Assembly (NCBI RefSeq): GCF_002946355.1 | Contig: NZ_PKOZ01000004.1 | Location: forward strand, 124,001 to 188,000 | Length of the DNA stretch: 64,000 nucleotides | Direction of reading: 5' to 3' | Source of the DNA: Pradoshia eiseniae | GTDB lineage: Bacteria; Bacillota; Bacilli; Bacillales; Pradoshiaceae | Shown here: piece after piece, positions 51,576 to 60,736 of the stretch | How the letters are laid out: every line of letters starts with the position of its first letter | How positions within the stretch are numbered: the first letter of the stretch is position 1 | Notes under the pieces: generated by a model | The model's input: the letters and a program-made list of their open reading frames with translations, nothing else | What the model was told of the DNA's origin: nothing | Database searches by the model: none | Translations under genes and position numbers: made by a program

Positions 51576-51834
51576 TAGTCTATGGTGTTTTTATACTCTT
51601 GTAATCCATAATGATATTAACGCTGCTTTCGACAAAATGGGCAGAGTGACCTTTTGGGAGCTGATTCACCAGCTCGCCTTCTATAAAGGCTGTCATGCCC
51701 ATTCTGCCGCACAATCGAGGAGATAGAAACCAGCCTCACCTTTTATCTGATACGAGTGAAAAGGATGGAATGCTGCGGACAACCTTCAGCAAATTTAATA
51801 ATTGTCTGCGCTGAAGATCCAAGATTCGATCCAT
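51576..51834 (-). pseudogene. Decayed gene of unknown family
   Basis: One minus-strand frame reads MDRILDLQRRQLLNLLK, VVRSIPSFSLVSDKR, a TGA, then WFLSPRLCGRMGMTAFIEGE, LVNQLPKGHSAHFVESSVNI and IMDYKSIKTP to a TAG near 51579. The sequence after the in-frame stop looks conserved and protein-like, so a point nonsense mutation in a small gene, or a patchwork of remnants, is likely. No RBS before the ATG at 51834. I do not recognise the family. Confidence 0.45.
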
Positions 51835-51920
51835 GAATCTAAAAAGATGAGCAATTGGTTTTGAAAAACGCTAAAAATGACCTGGAAATAAAAGCAGGAG
51901 AGTTCTGCCCACTAAGGAAA

Positions 51921-51960
51921 AATAAAAAAGAGGTTGAGATAATTTTTAATCTCAACCTCT
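51921..51960 (-). terminator. Terminator after acyl-CoA ligase gene
   Basis: Twelve-bp arms agaggttgagat / atctcaacctct with TTTTTTATTTTT on the minus strand. Confidence 0.88.
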
Positions 51961-52000
51961 TTTGTCTGCAGTCTGAAAATCTATGATTGCGCATTTTCGT

Positions 52001-53551
52001 TTATGATTGCTGCAAAACAGCATTTTTCAATGCTCTCCTTAAAATTTTCCCGGTTGTGTTTTTTGGAAGCTCTTCCATAAAATCAATCGATTTTGGTACT
52101 TTATATTTCGCCAGTCTTTCTTTACAGTAATCGATTAATTCCTCTTCAGTCAATGACGACCTTTTGGCAACGACAAAGCAGCGAATAACTTCCCCAAGAT
52201 TTGGGTCAGGAGCTCCAATGACGGCCACCTCAGCTATCTCAGGGTGGGCAAAGAGCACTTCCTCTACTTCTCTCGGATACACATTGAAGCCGCCGACAAT
52301 GACCATGTCTTTTTTGCGATCTACAATGTAGAAGTACCCCTCATCATCCATCCGTGCCAGATCGCCTGTATAGAGCCAGCCGTCCTTGAGAGTAGCTGCT
52401 GTTTCTTCCGGGAGCTTATAATAGCCCTTCATGACGTTCGGCCCTTTAACGATCAATTCTCCTACTTGTCCAGGCGGCACTTCTTCGCCGAGCTCGTTTA
52501 CGACTTTATTCTCTACATTGATAATGGACGTACCAATGGAGCCTGGTTTCCTTGGTCTGTCAATTGGATTGAAGCAAGTGACCGGGGATGCCTCTGACAG
52601 TCCATATCCTTCTGAGACAATGACATTGAATTTTTCTTCGAAGTTCTTTAATAAGGCAACTGGCATAGCAGACCCGCCCGATATGCAAAAACGCAGCGAC
52701 TGTAAGTCATCAGCATTCCCCTCCGGATACTGCAGCAAATAATTGAACATCGTCGGTACACCTGCAAACAAGGTAATTTCATATTTCCTCGCCACACGAA
52801 AGACTTCCTTCGGACTGAATTGCGGAATGATGACAAGTGTCCCGCCACTCAGCAAGGGCGCATTTAGACATACAGTCAAACAAAAAACATGAAACATTGG
52901 CAATACAGTGATGACACGGTCATCCTCATTGATGCCTAAATAATCAGCTACATCGCGCGCATTGCTATATAAATTACCATAAGAAAGCATGGCTCCCTTC
53001 GGTTTTCCGGTTGTGCCGGATGTATATAAGATGATGGCTGTATCTTCCTTCACTATGGTAGGCTCAGCCAAGGAGCTTGTTCCTTGGGCAAACACTTTTG
53101 TAAACGATTTCATTTTAGAGCTGATAGAAAGTTCTTCTGGCACAGGTCGCTCAGCGGCCTCAGATGGACAGATGATATAATGTCCAATATTCGGCAAAAC
53201 TCTATCAATCTTTTCAAACATTGGAATAAGCAAATCTAGCATAATAACCGCTTTAACATCCCCATTGGTCAATATGTAAGAGATTTCATCCGGCGCATAA
53301 GTCGGATTTATTGGGATGGCTGTCGCTCCAAGCCTGAATAAACTATATAAGCCAATGATGAAATGAGGTGAATTCCCTAATAGCAGCGCCACATTATCCC
53401 CTTGTTTTATGCCCAGGCTCTGCAAGCCATCAGCAAAACGTGTCACTGCATCATTCAATTCCGCATAGCTTGTTTCTTGATCCATAAAGATAAATGCTGG
53501 CTTTGATGTAAACTTGGCTGCCGTTTCATGAAGCTGAGTTGATAAATTCAT
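52001..53551 (-). CDS. lcfB: Long-chain fatty acid-CoA ligase (LcfB-like)
   Basis: 516 aa AMP-forming acyl-CoA synthetase. Motifs: ILYTSGTTGKPKGAMLS (P-loop), GYGLSEASPV, YTGDLARMDDEGYFYIVDRKKDMVIVGGFNVYPREVE and the C-terminal NTTGKILRR with the catalytic Lys. Activates fatty acids with ATP and CoA for degradation or lipid remodelling. Corresponds in order to B. subtilis lcfB (yhfL). Start ATG 53551 with AGGGAGGG upstream. Confidence 0.92.
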   Translation of the reverse strand: MNLSTQLHETAAKFTSKPAFIFMDQETSYAELNDAVTRFADGLQSLGIKQGDNVALLLGNSPHFIIGLYSLFRLGATAIPINPTYAPDEISYILTNGDVKAVIMLDLLIPMFEKIDRVLPNIGHYIICPSEAAERPVPEELSISSKMKSFTKVFAQGTSSLAEPTIVKEDTAIILYTSGTTGKPKGAMLSYGNLYSNARDVADYLGINEDDRVITVLPMFHVFCLTVCLNAPLLSGGTLVIIPQFSPKEVFRVARKYEITLFAGVPTMFNYLLQYPEGNADDLQSLRFCISGGSAMPVALLKNFEEKFNVIVSEGYGLSEASPVTCFNPIDRPRKPGSIGTSIINVENKVVNELGEEVPPGQVGELIVKGPNVMKGYYKLPEETAATLKDGWLYTGDLARMDDEGYFYIVDRKKDMVIVGGFNVYPREVEEVLFAHPEIAEVAVIGAPDPNLGEVIRCFVVAKRSSLTEEELIDYCKERLAKYKVPKSIDFMEELPKNTTGKILRRALKNAVLQQS

Positions 53552-54100
53552 CGTTCTCCCTCCCTGTTTGCAGGATGTATTTTATTGCTAAAATATTCAA
53601 ATACACCCAATTTTTATTATAGGAAAAGAGATTTCGCTATGCAACTATTAAGAATATTCATGCGTTAAAACAGGATATTAAAAGCATAATCCAGCATTAT
53701 TTTACGGTTAATATTTTGCGAATTTATAATGTTAAGATAATTGATATAAACTCCTACTAAACCATTTTCTTCTTTTCTATATATAGAAACAATAAAGACT
53801 GCCCATCGACAAACCCCTTCTATCACGTCCTCTATTCTCCCATTTAACACTTCAAAGATTCCCTCCTCGCCTGCGTCCGTATTCTCAATCAAACCTGTAA
53901 ACCATTCCTTAACAGCACATATATGCTACATGAACGATATGCCGGCTTGTCCTTCCGGCAAGTATTCATCATCAACCTTCTTGCTTGCCGCATTTTTTCG
54001 AATTATACTTTAAAATTCATGCAAATGATTCCCTGTCAATAAATCCGCTGGAAATCTTTGTTCATTGTACGGATGAATTTTTTTCTGTTATAGTAATCAC
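53552..54100. other. Intergenic stretch between lcfB and brnQ
   Basis: About 550 bp. A minus-strand frame at 53665-53930 (VKEWFTGLIENTDAGEEGIF...) is open for about 85 codons but has only a weak TTG start and no RBS; I leave it uncalled. Otherwise AT-rich with no clear element until the promoter at 54065. Confidence 0.4.
54065..54094 (+). promoter_or_regulatory. Sigma-A promoter for brnQ
   Basis: TTGTAC (54065-54070), 18-bp spacer, TATAGT (54089-54094). Confidence 0.55.
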
Positions 54101-54131
54101 AAATTACTGAGAACAAATATTAATCTGAATA

Positions 54132-54146
54132 AATATTCAGATAATT
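54132..54146. promoter_or_regulatory. CodY-like box in the brnQ leader
   Basis: AATATTCAGATAATT matches the CodY consensus AATTTTCWGAAAATT at 13 of 15 positions, downstream of the promoter and 28 bp before the start codon, a typical repression site. It overlaps a ctgaata/tattcag inverted repeat (54125-54140). Confidence 0.6.
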
Positions 54147-54173
54147 CGAACATCTAGAGAGGGGCACTTGCTC

Positions 54174-55541
54174 ATGGACAAAAAACTTCCTATATCAGCA
54201 TACCTAGTCATTGGGTTGTTGCTGTTTTCCTTATTCTTCGGCGGAGGAAACCTAATCTTTCCCGCTTATCTAGGACAATTATCCGGCACGAACATGTGGA
54301 TAGCCGTTGCAGGCTTTCTCGTCACCGGCGTAGGTCTGCCTTTATTAGCCATCATAGCAATTGGCATTTCCGGCGTGGATAATGTCCAGCCGCTTGCAGC
54401 AAGGGTTCACCCTATCTACGGTATCATTTACACGGTCATGCTCTATTTGACCATTGGACCATTCTTTGCTTTGCCGAGGACAGGCACTGTCTCTTATGAA
54501 ATTGGGATTGCCCCATTCATCGGCGAGGATAATCATTTTATTAAGTTATTAATCTATACGATTCTCTTTTTCGGTATATCCTTATGGCTGTCCTTAAATC
54601 CTTCTAGGATTTTGGATCGGATTGGTAAAATCTTATCACCGTTAATGCTGTTGTTCATCGCAGTTATTATCATCATGTCCTTCGTAAACCCGCTCGGCTC
54701 ACAATCCGCTCCGCAAGAAAGCTATGATTCTACCGCATTTGTTAATGGGTTCCTGCAAGGATACAATACGCTCGATGCACTCGGTGGACTTGCATTCGGG
54801 ATACTAATCATAAATTCAGTGAAATTATATGGACAGAAATCAAAGAAGGCAATCTTTACATCCGTCCTTAAATCAGGCGTTATCGGTGTTGGATTATTGG
54901 CGCTCGTCTATATATTCGTTGCTTACATCGGCTCAACATCTGTAACAGCACTTGGACTTGCTGATAATGGGGCACCTATTCTTTCAGGAGCCTCCAAGCA
55001 TTACATGGGTACACTAGGCCAAGTCTTTCTTGCCTTCACTATCATTATCGCTTGCTTGACTACGAGTGTTGGGCTGACGTCAGCCTGTGCGGCTTATTTC
55101 TATAAATTAGCGCCAAAGTTCAGCTATAAAACGTATGCAATTGTTTTCACATTGTTCTCTGCATGTGTGGCCAATGTAGGGTTGTCAAACTTAATTACCT
55201 TCTCTACCCCGGTACTGCTGTTCTTGTATCCAATCACCATCGTGCTCATTTTCTTGGTACTGGCTGATTCTATCTTTAAGAGCCGCCAGATTGTCTATAT
55301 TTGTACAATGATTCCGACACTCTTCATGAGCTTCGTGGAAGGGATTCATGGCTTCGGCATTTCTTTGGGAGCAATAGACAGTATTTTAGCAGCATATGTG
55401 CCATTTTATGAGGTATCTATGGGTTGGCTCACATTTGCTGTAATCGGCTTTACTGTTGGCTGTATCATTGCGAGCATAAAAGCTCCGGCTGAAAAAAAGG
55501 CTGAAAAAGCTAAAATCCTCCTTTCCGGGGAAACGGAATGA
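54174..55541 (+). CDS. brnQ: Branched-chain amino acid:cation symporter (BrnQ/BraB)
   Basis: 455 aa LIVCS family with about 12 helices. KLPISAYLVIGLLLFSLFFGGGNLIFPAYLGQLSG, PFFALPRTGTVSYEIG and LTTSVGLTSACAAYF are family motifs. Imports Leu, Ile and Val with sodium. Start ATG 54174 with GAGAGGGG nine bases upstream, rather than TTG 54168. Preceded by a CodY-like box, consistent with repression in rich medium. Confidence 0.92.
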   Translation: MDKKLPISAYLVIGLLLFSLFFGGGNLIFPAYLGQLSGTNMWIAVAGFLVTGVGLPLLAIIAIGISGVDNVQPLAARVHPIYGIIYTVMLYLTIGPFFALPRTGTVSYEIGIAPFIGEDNHFIKLLIYTILFFGISLWLSLNPSRILDRIGKILSPLMLLFIAVIIIMSFVNPLGSQSAPQESYDSTAFVNGFLQGYNTLDALGGLAFGILIINSVKLYGQKSKKAIFTSVLKSGVIGVGLLALVYIFVAYIGSTSVTALGLADNGAPILSGASKHYMGTLGQVFLAFTIIIACLTTSVGLTSACAAYFYKLAPKFSYKTYAIVFTLFSACVANVGLSNLITFSTPVLLFLYPITIVLIFLVLADSIFKSRQIVYICTMIPTLFMSFVEGIHGFGISLGAIDSILAAYVPFYEVSMGWLTFAVIGFTVGCIIASIKAPAEKKAEKAKILLSGETE

Positions 55542-55552
55542 AAGTAAACAAA

Positions 55553-55604
55553 AAAGCTGACCAGAAAACCCGCTCTATATGCAGGCTTTCTGATCAGCTT
55601 TTTA
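55553..55604. terminator. Bidirectional terminator between brnQ and murQ
   Basis: Fifteen-bp arms (55553-55567 and 55587-55601) with one mismatch, T-rich ends on both strands. Confidence 0.82.
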
Positions 55605-55648
55605 TTTAACTCCATTTACCTGAATCTATCGCTCCTTACAAACTTCAC

Positions 55649-56560
55649 TTACTGCTGATTTTCCAAAGCAATCATCGCCTTCGGGAAATGGTTCCCATGC
55701 TTCGTTAATTCCTTACACGCCTGCTCATAGGAAAGCTTATACAGAATCATCAAAATAGCGGCTCGTGTATTGCCCTTTGCCTTCTCATTCATTTGCCTGG
55801 CAAGTGATTCATCTGCACCCGTTATATCCTGAATAATAGATATGGACCTTTTGCGCAGCTTTTCATTTGTGGCTTGTACATTCACCATCAGATTCCCGTA
55901 TACCTTGCCTAATTTAATCATCACTGCGGTTGAAATCATATTCAAGACCATCTTCTGTGCCGTACCAGCCTTCAGCCTTGTTGAGCCCGTTATGATTTCC
56001 GGCCCTACAGGTACTTCAATCATAATATCAGCCGCTTTAGAGAGCTTTGTCTGCAAATTACAGGAAAATCCGATTGTCTGGCAGCCTAATTCATTTGCCT
56101 GCTCAATGGCTCCGAGCACATAAGGTGTTCGCCCGCTCGAAGCGATACCGACAAGCACATCCTCTTTCACCAGCAGCTCCTTGACAATCATTCGTCCTTC
56201 CTCACAATTATCCTCTGCATTCTCCACTGGTATCCTTACAGCCATCTCACCGCCAGCAATGATTCCATTCACCAATTCGGCTGGTACTCCAAAGGTTGGG
56301 GGACATTCAGATGCATCGAGAACACCAAGCCTGCCGCTGGTTCCGGCACCAATATAATAGAGGCGCCCTCCGTTTTCGAGACGGCTGACAGCCGCATCTA
56401 TGGCAGCTTTTATTTGCGGGAGCGCCTTTTCAACAGCAGCGGCAACTGTCTTATCCTCCCGATTCATCAATTCGATAATTTCCATGGTCGAGAAAAGATG
56501 CAGTCCCTCTGAATTTTCGTTTTTCATCTCCGTAACCATTTTTCGTTGTCCCTCATTCAT
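55649..56560 (-). CDS. murQ: N-acetylmuramic acid 6-phosphate etherase
   Basis: 303 aa SIS-domain lyase. GAGTSGRLGVLDASECPPTFG (with catalytic Glu), SSGRTPYVLGAI, GSTRLKAGTAQKMVLNMIST and a C-terminal helical UBA-like part. Splits MurNAc-6-P into GlcNAc-6-P and D-lactate. Start ATG 56560, with GGAGG eight bases upstream, overlapping the kinase stop by 8 bp. Last gene of the operon. Confidence 0.94.
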   Translation of the reverse strand: MNEGQRKMVTEMKNENSEGLHLFSTMEIIELMNREDKTVAAAVEKALPQIKAAIDAAVSRLENGGRLYYIGAGTSGRLGVLDASECPPTFGVPAELVNGIIAGGEMAVRIPVENAEDNCEEGRMIVKELLVKEDVLVGIASSGRTPYVLGAIEQANELGCQTIGFSCNLQTKLSKAADIMIEVPVGPEIITGSTRLKAGTAQKMVLNMISTAVMIKLGKVYGNLMVNVQATNEKLRKRSISIIQDITGADESLARQMNEKAKGNTRAAILMILYKLSYEQACKELTKHGNHFPKAMIALENQQ

Positions 56561-57575
56561 TATCCAGGCCTCCATCTATCTTTATTCTTTTAGCAGTTTG
56601 CCAGGACATCTCTATACTCTTTTCGACCTTATCAGGAATATCGCCGACCAAATCCAGCAGAGCGCATATATAAGCTCCAATGACTGGAGGATAGTCTGCT
56701 TGAACGATCGTCTGAACCGCTCCAGTACCTTTGATAGATGATTCGAATGCTTCCTTAAAGAAAGCCGACTGAAACAGCCCGCCAGAGATTACGAGTGAGC
56801 TATTCTTGCTTTCCTCATCCTTCGCATGAATAGCCGACAGAAGCATCTCTAACTCATGAATGGCCTCCAACATTATTTCCAGCGCATCTTTATTTCCTGC
56901 ACTCGCCAGTTCTATGACTTTTCTTCCAAGACTTGCGATGGCTTCCCTCGGGTAACTTGCTTCATATAGATGAGTAATAAGCTCCATCGGATGCTCGAGC
57001 CCGAAATGCTCCAATACCGGCAAAGATAAAGCCCCTCCATCATATCTCCTCCCATCATGCTCCTTTAGGACACGGCGCAAGGCTTGATTGCCAATATCGT
57101 AGCCGCTGCCCTCATCACCAAATAAATATCCCCAGCCTCCCGCTCTGATTGTTTCCCCATTTTTCTTAAAATAATAGGCGATAGAACCAGTGCCAGCGAT
57201 TAAGACCAGTCCTTCCCTTTTCTTAGTCGCTGCCGCAAGCGGCGCAAGGCAATCATTCATGACCGTGATAGACTTAGGCTTAATTCCATATTGATGAAAC
57301 CACTCTTTCCATTTTGCTTGATCTTCAGGTCTATCTCCACCGGCTGCAGCCACGCTCACACCCGCAATATCATTTGAGCGATCACCTATATTCCTAAACA
57401 GGCTATCGAGCATTCGAAAGAGGTCTTCCTTCACCTTAGCGGCTGGCCTAGATTTTAAATTTGTTGAAGGGCCACTTACCAGAAAACCGATATTGCCGTT
57501 TATGTCGCCTGCCGCCAAGTCTGTCTTAGTCCCTCCCCCATCAATTGCAAGAATGATTTCCTTATTTAACGGCAC
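56553..57575 (-). CDS. BadF/NAGK-type amino sugar kinase (MurK-like)
   Basis: 340 aa. ASKHA ATPase fold: phosphate-1 loop AIDGGGTKTDLA (10-21), VSVAAAGGD, IAGTGSIAYYF and GWGYLFGDEGSGYDIG. Family members phosphorylate N-acetylglucosamine or N-acetylmuramic acid. Its overlap with murQ and the transporter (14 bp with the permease) suggests it phosphorylates an imported MurNAc-type sugar to feed MurQ; inference. GTG 57575 start. Confidence 0.87.
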   Translation of the reverse strand: MPLNKEIILAIDGGGTKTDLAAGDINGNIGFLVSGPSTNLKSRPAAKVKEDLFRMLDSLFRNIGDRSNDIAGVSVAAAGGDRPEDQAKWKEWFHQYGIKPKSITVMNDCLAPLAAATKKREGLVLIAGTGSIAYYFKKNGETIRAGGWGYLFGDEGSGYDIGNQALRRVLKEHDGRRYDGGALSLPVLEHFGLEHPMELITHLYEASYPREAIASLGRKVIELASAGNKDALEIMLEAIHELEMLLSAIHAKDEESKNSSLVISGGLFQSAFFKEAFESSIKGTGAVQTIVQADYPPVIGAYICALLDLVGDIPDKVEKSIEMSWQTAKRIKIDGGLDNE

Positions 57576-58386
57576 CAGCAGTCATTCCCTCCATAAATTG
57601 TTTTGAGGCGATAAAGAACAGCACAATCATTGGCAAGGAGGAGAGTGTCAGACCCGCAAACAAGGATCCCCAATCGGCTGAGTACTCACCAAAGAGTGAA
57701 AGCATGCCGACCGGAATCGTCTTCTTCATTTCATCTGAAATGAAAATCAGCGGAAAGAAGAAATCATTCCACGCCTGGATGAAATTGATGATGATGACGG
57801 TTGCAAGTGCCGGGCGCATAATGGGCAATAACACATTCCACAAGATTCGTAAATCACTGGCTCCATCAATTCGGGCTGCTTCCTCAAGCTCGATAGGCAT
57901 CGTCCGGAAAAAACCGGTCAAAATTAGGATGGATAAAGGAATTCCCTGGGCGGTATACATGAAAATCAAGGACCATAAAGAGTTCGTCAATCCCAAATCC
58001 TTCATTAACAAAAAGAGCGGAACAATCCCAAGCTTGATGGGAATCATCATCCCCATCAAAAAGAAGAAGAACAGGAGATTGTTCCACCAAAATGTATATC
58101 GCGCAATGTAAAAGGCGGCCAAGCTTGTCGTAATGACAATGAGAAGAACAGAAACCACACTCGTAAATACGCTGTTATAGAAGTAGGTCATAAAAGGAAT
58201 GCGCTCGAGCAGTGTCCGGTATGTATCAAGACTAAATTGCTCAGGCCAAGAGAGAGGATTCATGAATATCTCCGCACTCGGTTTAAAGGAGGACAGCACC
58301 ATCAATATGATGGGATACAAGCTAATGGAGGCAAACAAGAATGCAATCACATAATAAAATGGCCTTGTCCAAATCGTTGCTTTCAT
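57562..58386 (-). CDS. Carbohydrate ABC transporter permease (MalG type)
   Basis: 274 aa, six helices, EAA loop EAARIDGASDLRILWNVLLPIMRPA, C-terminus KQFMEGMTAGAVK. CUT1 family. Partner of the permease 12 bp upstream. No ATPase gene in the operon. Confidence 0.9.
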   Translation of the reverse strand: MKATIWTRPFYYVIAFLFASISLYPIILMVLSSFKPSAEIFMNPLSWPEQFSLDTYRTLLERIPFMTYFYNSVFTSVVSVLLIVITTSLAAFYIARYTFWWNNLLFFFFLMGMMIPIKLGIVPLFLLMKDLGLTNSLWSLIFMYTAQGIPLSILILTGFFRTMPIELEEAARIDGASDLRILWNVLLPIMRPALATVIIINFIQAWNDFFFPLIFISDEMKKTIPVGMLSLFGEYSADWGSLFAGLTLSSLPMIVLFFIASKQFMEGMTAGAVK

Positions 58387-58398
58387 TCTGTTTCCCTC

Positions 58399-59349
58399 CT
58401 ATAAATCGATTTGCTTCTTATTAATAAACTTCAGCATGATGGCCGTAATAGACGAGATAAAAATAAACAGCACAACAGCAAGTGCGGACCCAAGACCTAC
58501 AGCCGTCGAATCTCCACTGCTTCCCCCAAAGGCCAATCGGTAGAAATAAACCGCCAGTGTATCTGTCGAGCGATATGGTTCTCCTTGAGAGCCTTGCATC
58601 GCATAAACAAGCTCGAATGCCTCGAATGATTGAATAAAGGTCAGAACGGTCATAATCATCAAGGAAGGCACCATCAATGGAAGCATGATTTTTCGGATTA
58701 GCGTCAATCCTCTAGCCCCGTCCAATCTAGCTGCCTCAATCAATTCATGCGGAATGGCCTGTAAGCCTGCGAGAAAAATAAGAACTGCAAAGCCGACACC
58801 AAACCAGCAATTCACCAAAATGATGGCTATTAAGGCTGTATCCGGGTCACCAAGCCACGCCTTTTGCAAGGATTCTAATCCGAACTTCCCTAACAAAATA
58901 TTTAAGGCTCCATAATTCGGATTTAATATCAGCTTCCATAGGAATCCGACAACAATCACTGATAGCAGCCTTGGCAGAAAATAGGCAATCTTAAAAAATT
59001 CCATCCCTCGTATCTTCTGATAAAGAACAAGCGCCAGCAAAAAGGCAATGCCATTTTGGACAATCATTTGGATGACAAAATAAAGGATATTATGGCCAAA
59101 GGCATTCCAGAACATGCCGCGAAATGGCTCAAGCGTAAATAAATCCTTATAATTGCTTAGCCCGATAAAGGCCCCTTGCTTTATTCCCTCCCAGTCAAAA
59201 AAACTATAGGTTAAAGCGGCCAGAAGAGGATAGACAATGAATAGCCCATAGATGATAAGGGCGGGAATGGGCAGGAGATGAATCTTCCATCTCCTGCGCT
59301 TCTTGCTTTGTTGATTTCTCACTTCTGCGATAATCGGTTCCGGCTGCAT
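58399..59349 (-). CDS. Carbohydrate ABC transporter permease (MalF type)
   Basis: 316 aa, six helices plus a basic N-terminus (RNQQSKKRRRWK). EAA loop EAARLDGARGLTLIRKIMLPLMVP. CUT1 family. Located 21 bp after the binding-protein gene. Confidence 0.9.
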   Translation of the reverse strand: MQPEPIIAEVRNQQSKKRRRWKIHLLPIPALIIYGLFIVYPLLAALTYSFFDWEGIKQGAFIGLSNYKDLFTLEPFRGMFWNAFGHNILYFVIQMIVQNGIAFLLALVLYQKIRGMEFFKIAYFLPRLLSVIVVGFLWKLILNPNYGALNILLGKFGLESLQKAWLGDPDTALIAIILVNCWFGVGFAVLIFLAGLQAIPHELIEAARLDGARGLTLIRKIMLPLMVPSLMIMTVLTFIQSFEAFELVYAMQGSQGEPYRSTDTLAVYFYRLAFGGSSGDSTAVGLGSALAVVLFIFISSITAIMLKFINKKQIDL

Positions 59350-59370
59350 AGCTTACCCGCCTCCTGCTCA

Positions 59371-60642
59371 TTATTGGAACGGTTTATACCAACTCTTTGC
59401 GCTTTCCTGCACCTTCTTCGCCACTTCCTCAGGCGTTTGATCCCCAAGATACATTCCTTGAAGCTCAGTTTCAAAAGTAGCCTTCGTTGTTGGATTTCCC
59501 TCCGCGAAATCAATAACCATCATATATGGAGTGGAATTCTCCGTAATCGCTTTTCCAAGACTGTTCACAAGCTCATCCTCTGACGTGACACCAGGAATAG
59601 CACTAATCATCTTAAACTCATTTGTGAATAGCTTTCCAAATTCCTCCGTTGCCATAAATTCCACGAATTTCTTTGCCGCTTCTTTATGCTTAGAGTTGGC
59701 ATTCACGGCATACGATCCATCAACCCATGCTGTTATTGCCGGTTCTCCGCCATTTTGCTGCGGCATCGGGAAGTAGCCGAAATCAAGATCAGGATTCATT
59801 CCGCGCACAACTTCAATTTCCCAGCTGCCGAGCGGGAACATCGCTGCCTGTTCCGTAAAGAACATCGTCCTCATATCCTCCATGCCAACGCCTTCATAAT
59901 TATCGGGGAAATACTTCTTCAAGTCATCCATCACCTTGATGGACTGAACAAATTCCTTGCTTGTGAAGTTTTTCTCTCCCTTTTGAACCTTTTCAACAAA
60001 CTCCGTGCCGCCGTATACAGCCGGACCGAAAATTCCATGAGTAAGTGACAGTAGCCAGCCTTCCTTCGTTCCAAGCGCCAACGGAATATAACCGCCATCC
60101 TTCAGCTTCTCATTCACTTCAATAAACTCATCCCATGTCTTCGGCTCCTCAAGCTTTAATTCTTTGAAAATCTTCTTATTGTAAAATACTTGGGTGGTAC
60201 TCATATTAATAGGTACACCATACTGTTTTCCGTCAGACCCCTTTGATGCCGCGAGTGCTTCCTCTGTAAAGATATCAAGCCCGCTTATATCATCAAGCGG
60301 CTCTAAATAACCGCCATCAGCAAGCGCGATTCCAGGAGCATAAGGACGCAAATGAATGATATCAGGGCCTTCACCGCTTTTTAGCGCCGTATTCAAGATT
60401 GTGTTGTATTCCGTATTCTTCGACGGCTTAAACTCTACATGAATATCTGGATTTTTCTTTTCGAAGGCTTCAATGACTTTCTTATAGCCTTCCGTGTCTT
60501 CCGTTCTCCAGCTGCCAATCGTCAAATTAACCGTGTCTTCCTTCTTCCCCGTAGCTGTTTCCTCATCCTGTGAACAAGCTGCAGCGACAAGGGCCAAGCA
60601 TACCATGACAGCAGCCAGCCAAGCCTTCCCCATCCTCTTCAT
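59371..60642 (-). CDS. Sugar-binding lipoprotein of the MurNAc-type operon
   Basis: 423 aa family 1 solute-binding protein. Lipobox AAAC near Cys23, then VNLTIGSWRTEDTEGYKKVIEAFEKKNPDI. PDIIHLRPYAPGIALADGG and MFPLGSWEIEVVRG are typical. Ligand undetermined; operon context with MurQ and an amino-sugar kinase suggests MurNAc, anhydro-MurNAc or a disaccharide. Start ATG 60642 with GGGAGG eight bases upstream; a weak promoter-like sequence lies in the 94-bp gap to the regulator. Confidence 0.9.
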   Translation of the reverse strand: MKRMGKAWLAAVMVCLALVAAACSQDEETATGKKEDTVNLTIGSWRTEDTEGYKKVIEAFEKKNPDIHVEFKPSKNTEYNTILNTALKSGEGPDIIHLRPYAPGIALADGGYLEPLDDISGLDIFTEEALAASKGSDGKQYGVPINMSTTQVFYNKKIFKELKLEEPKTWDEFIEVNEKLKDGGYIPLALGTKEGWLLSLTHGIFGPAVYGGTEFVEKVQKGEKNFTSKEFVQSIKVMDDLKKYFPDNYEGVGMEDMRTMFFTEQAAMFPLGSWEIEVVRGMNPDLDFGYFPMPQQNGGEPAITAWVDGSYAVNANSKHKEAAKKFVEFMATEEFGKLFTNEFKMISAIPGVTSEDELVNSLGKAITENSTPYMMVIDFAEGNPTTKATFETELQGMYLGDQTPEEVAKKVQESAKSWYKPFQ

Positions 60643-60736
60643 TCATGTGACCTCCCATATATTATTATTAGCTCCACCTTTATATAAAAGTGAAGTAAAG
60701 CAACAAGAAGCAATAGAACTGTAAGAAAATGAACGG

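Noticed and set aside
51386-51600. Possible T-box leader for the TrpXYZ-like operon
   Set aside because: No T-box sequence (AGGGTGGNACCGCG) or antiterminator is present, and the promoter lies only about 100 bp from the start codon.
53665-53892. Minus-strand ORF of 75 codons with TTG start
   Set aside because: Continues upstream without a start or RBS, and no family recognised; kept only as a note in the intergenic entry.
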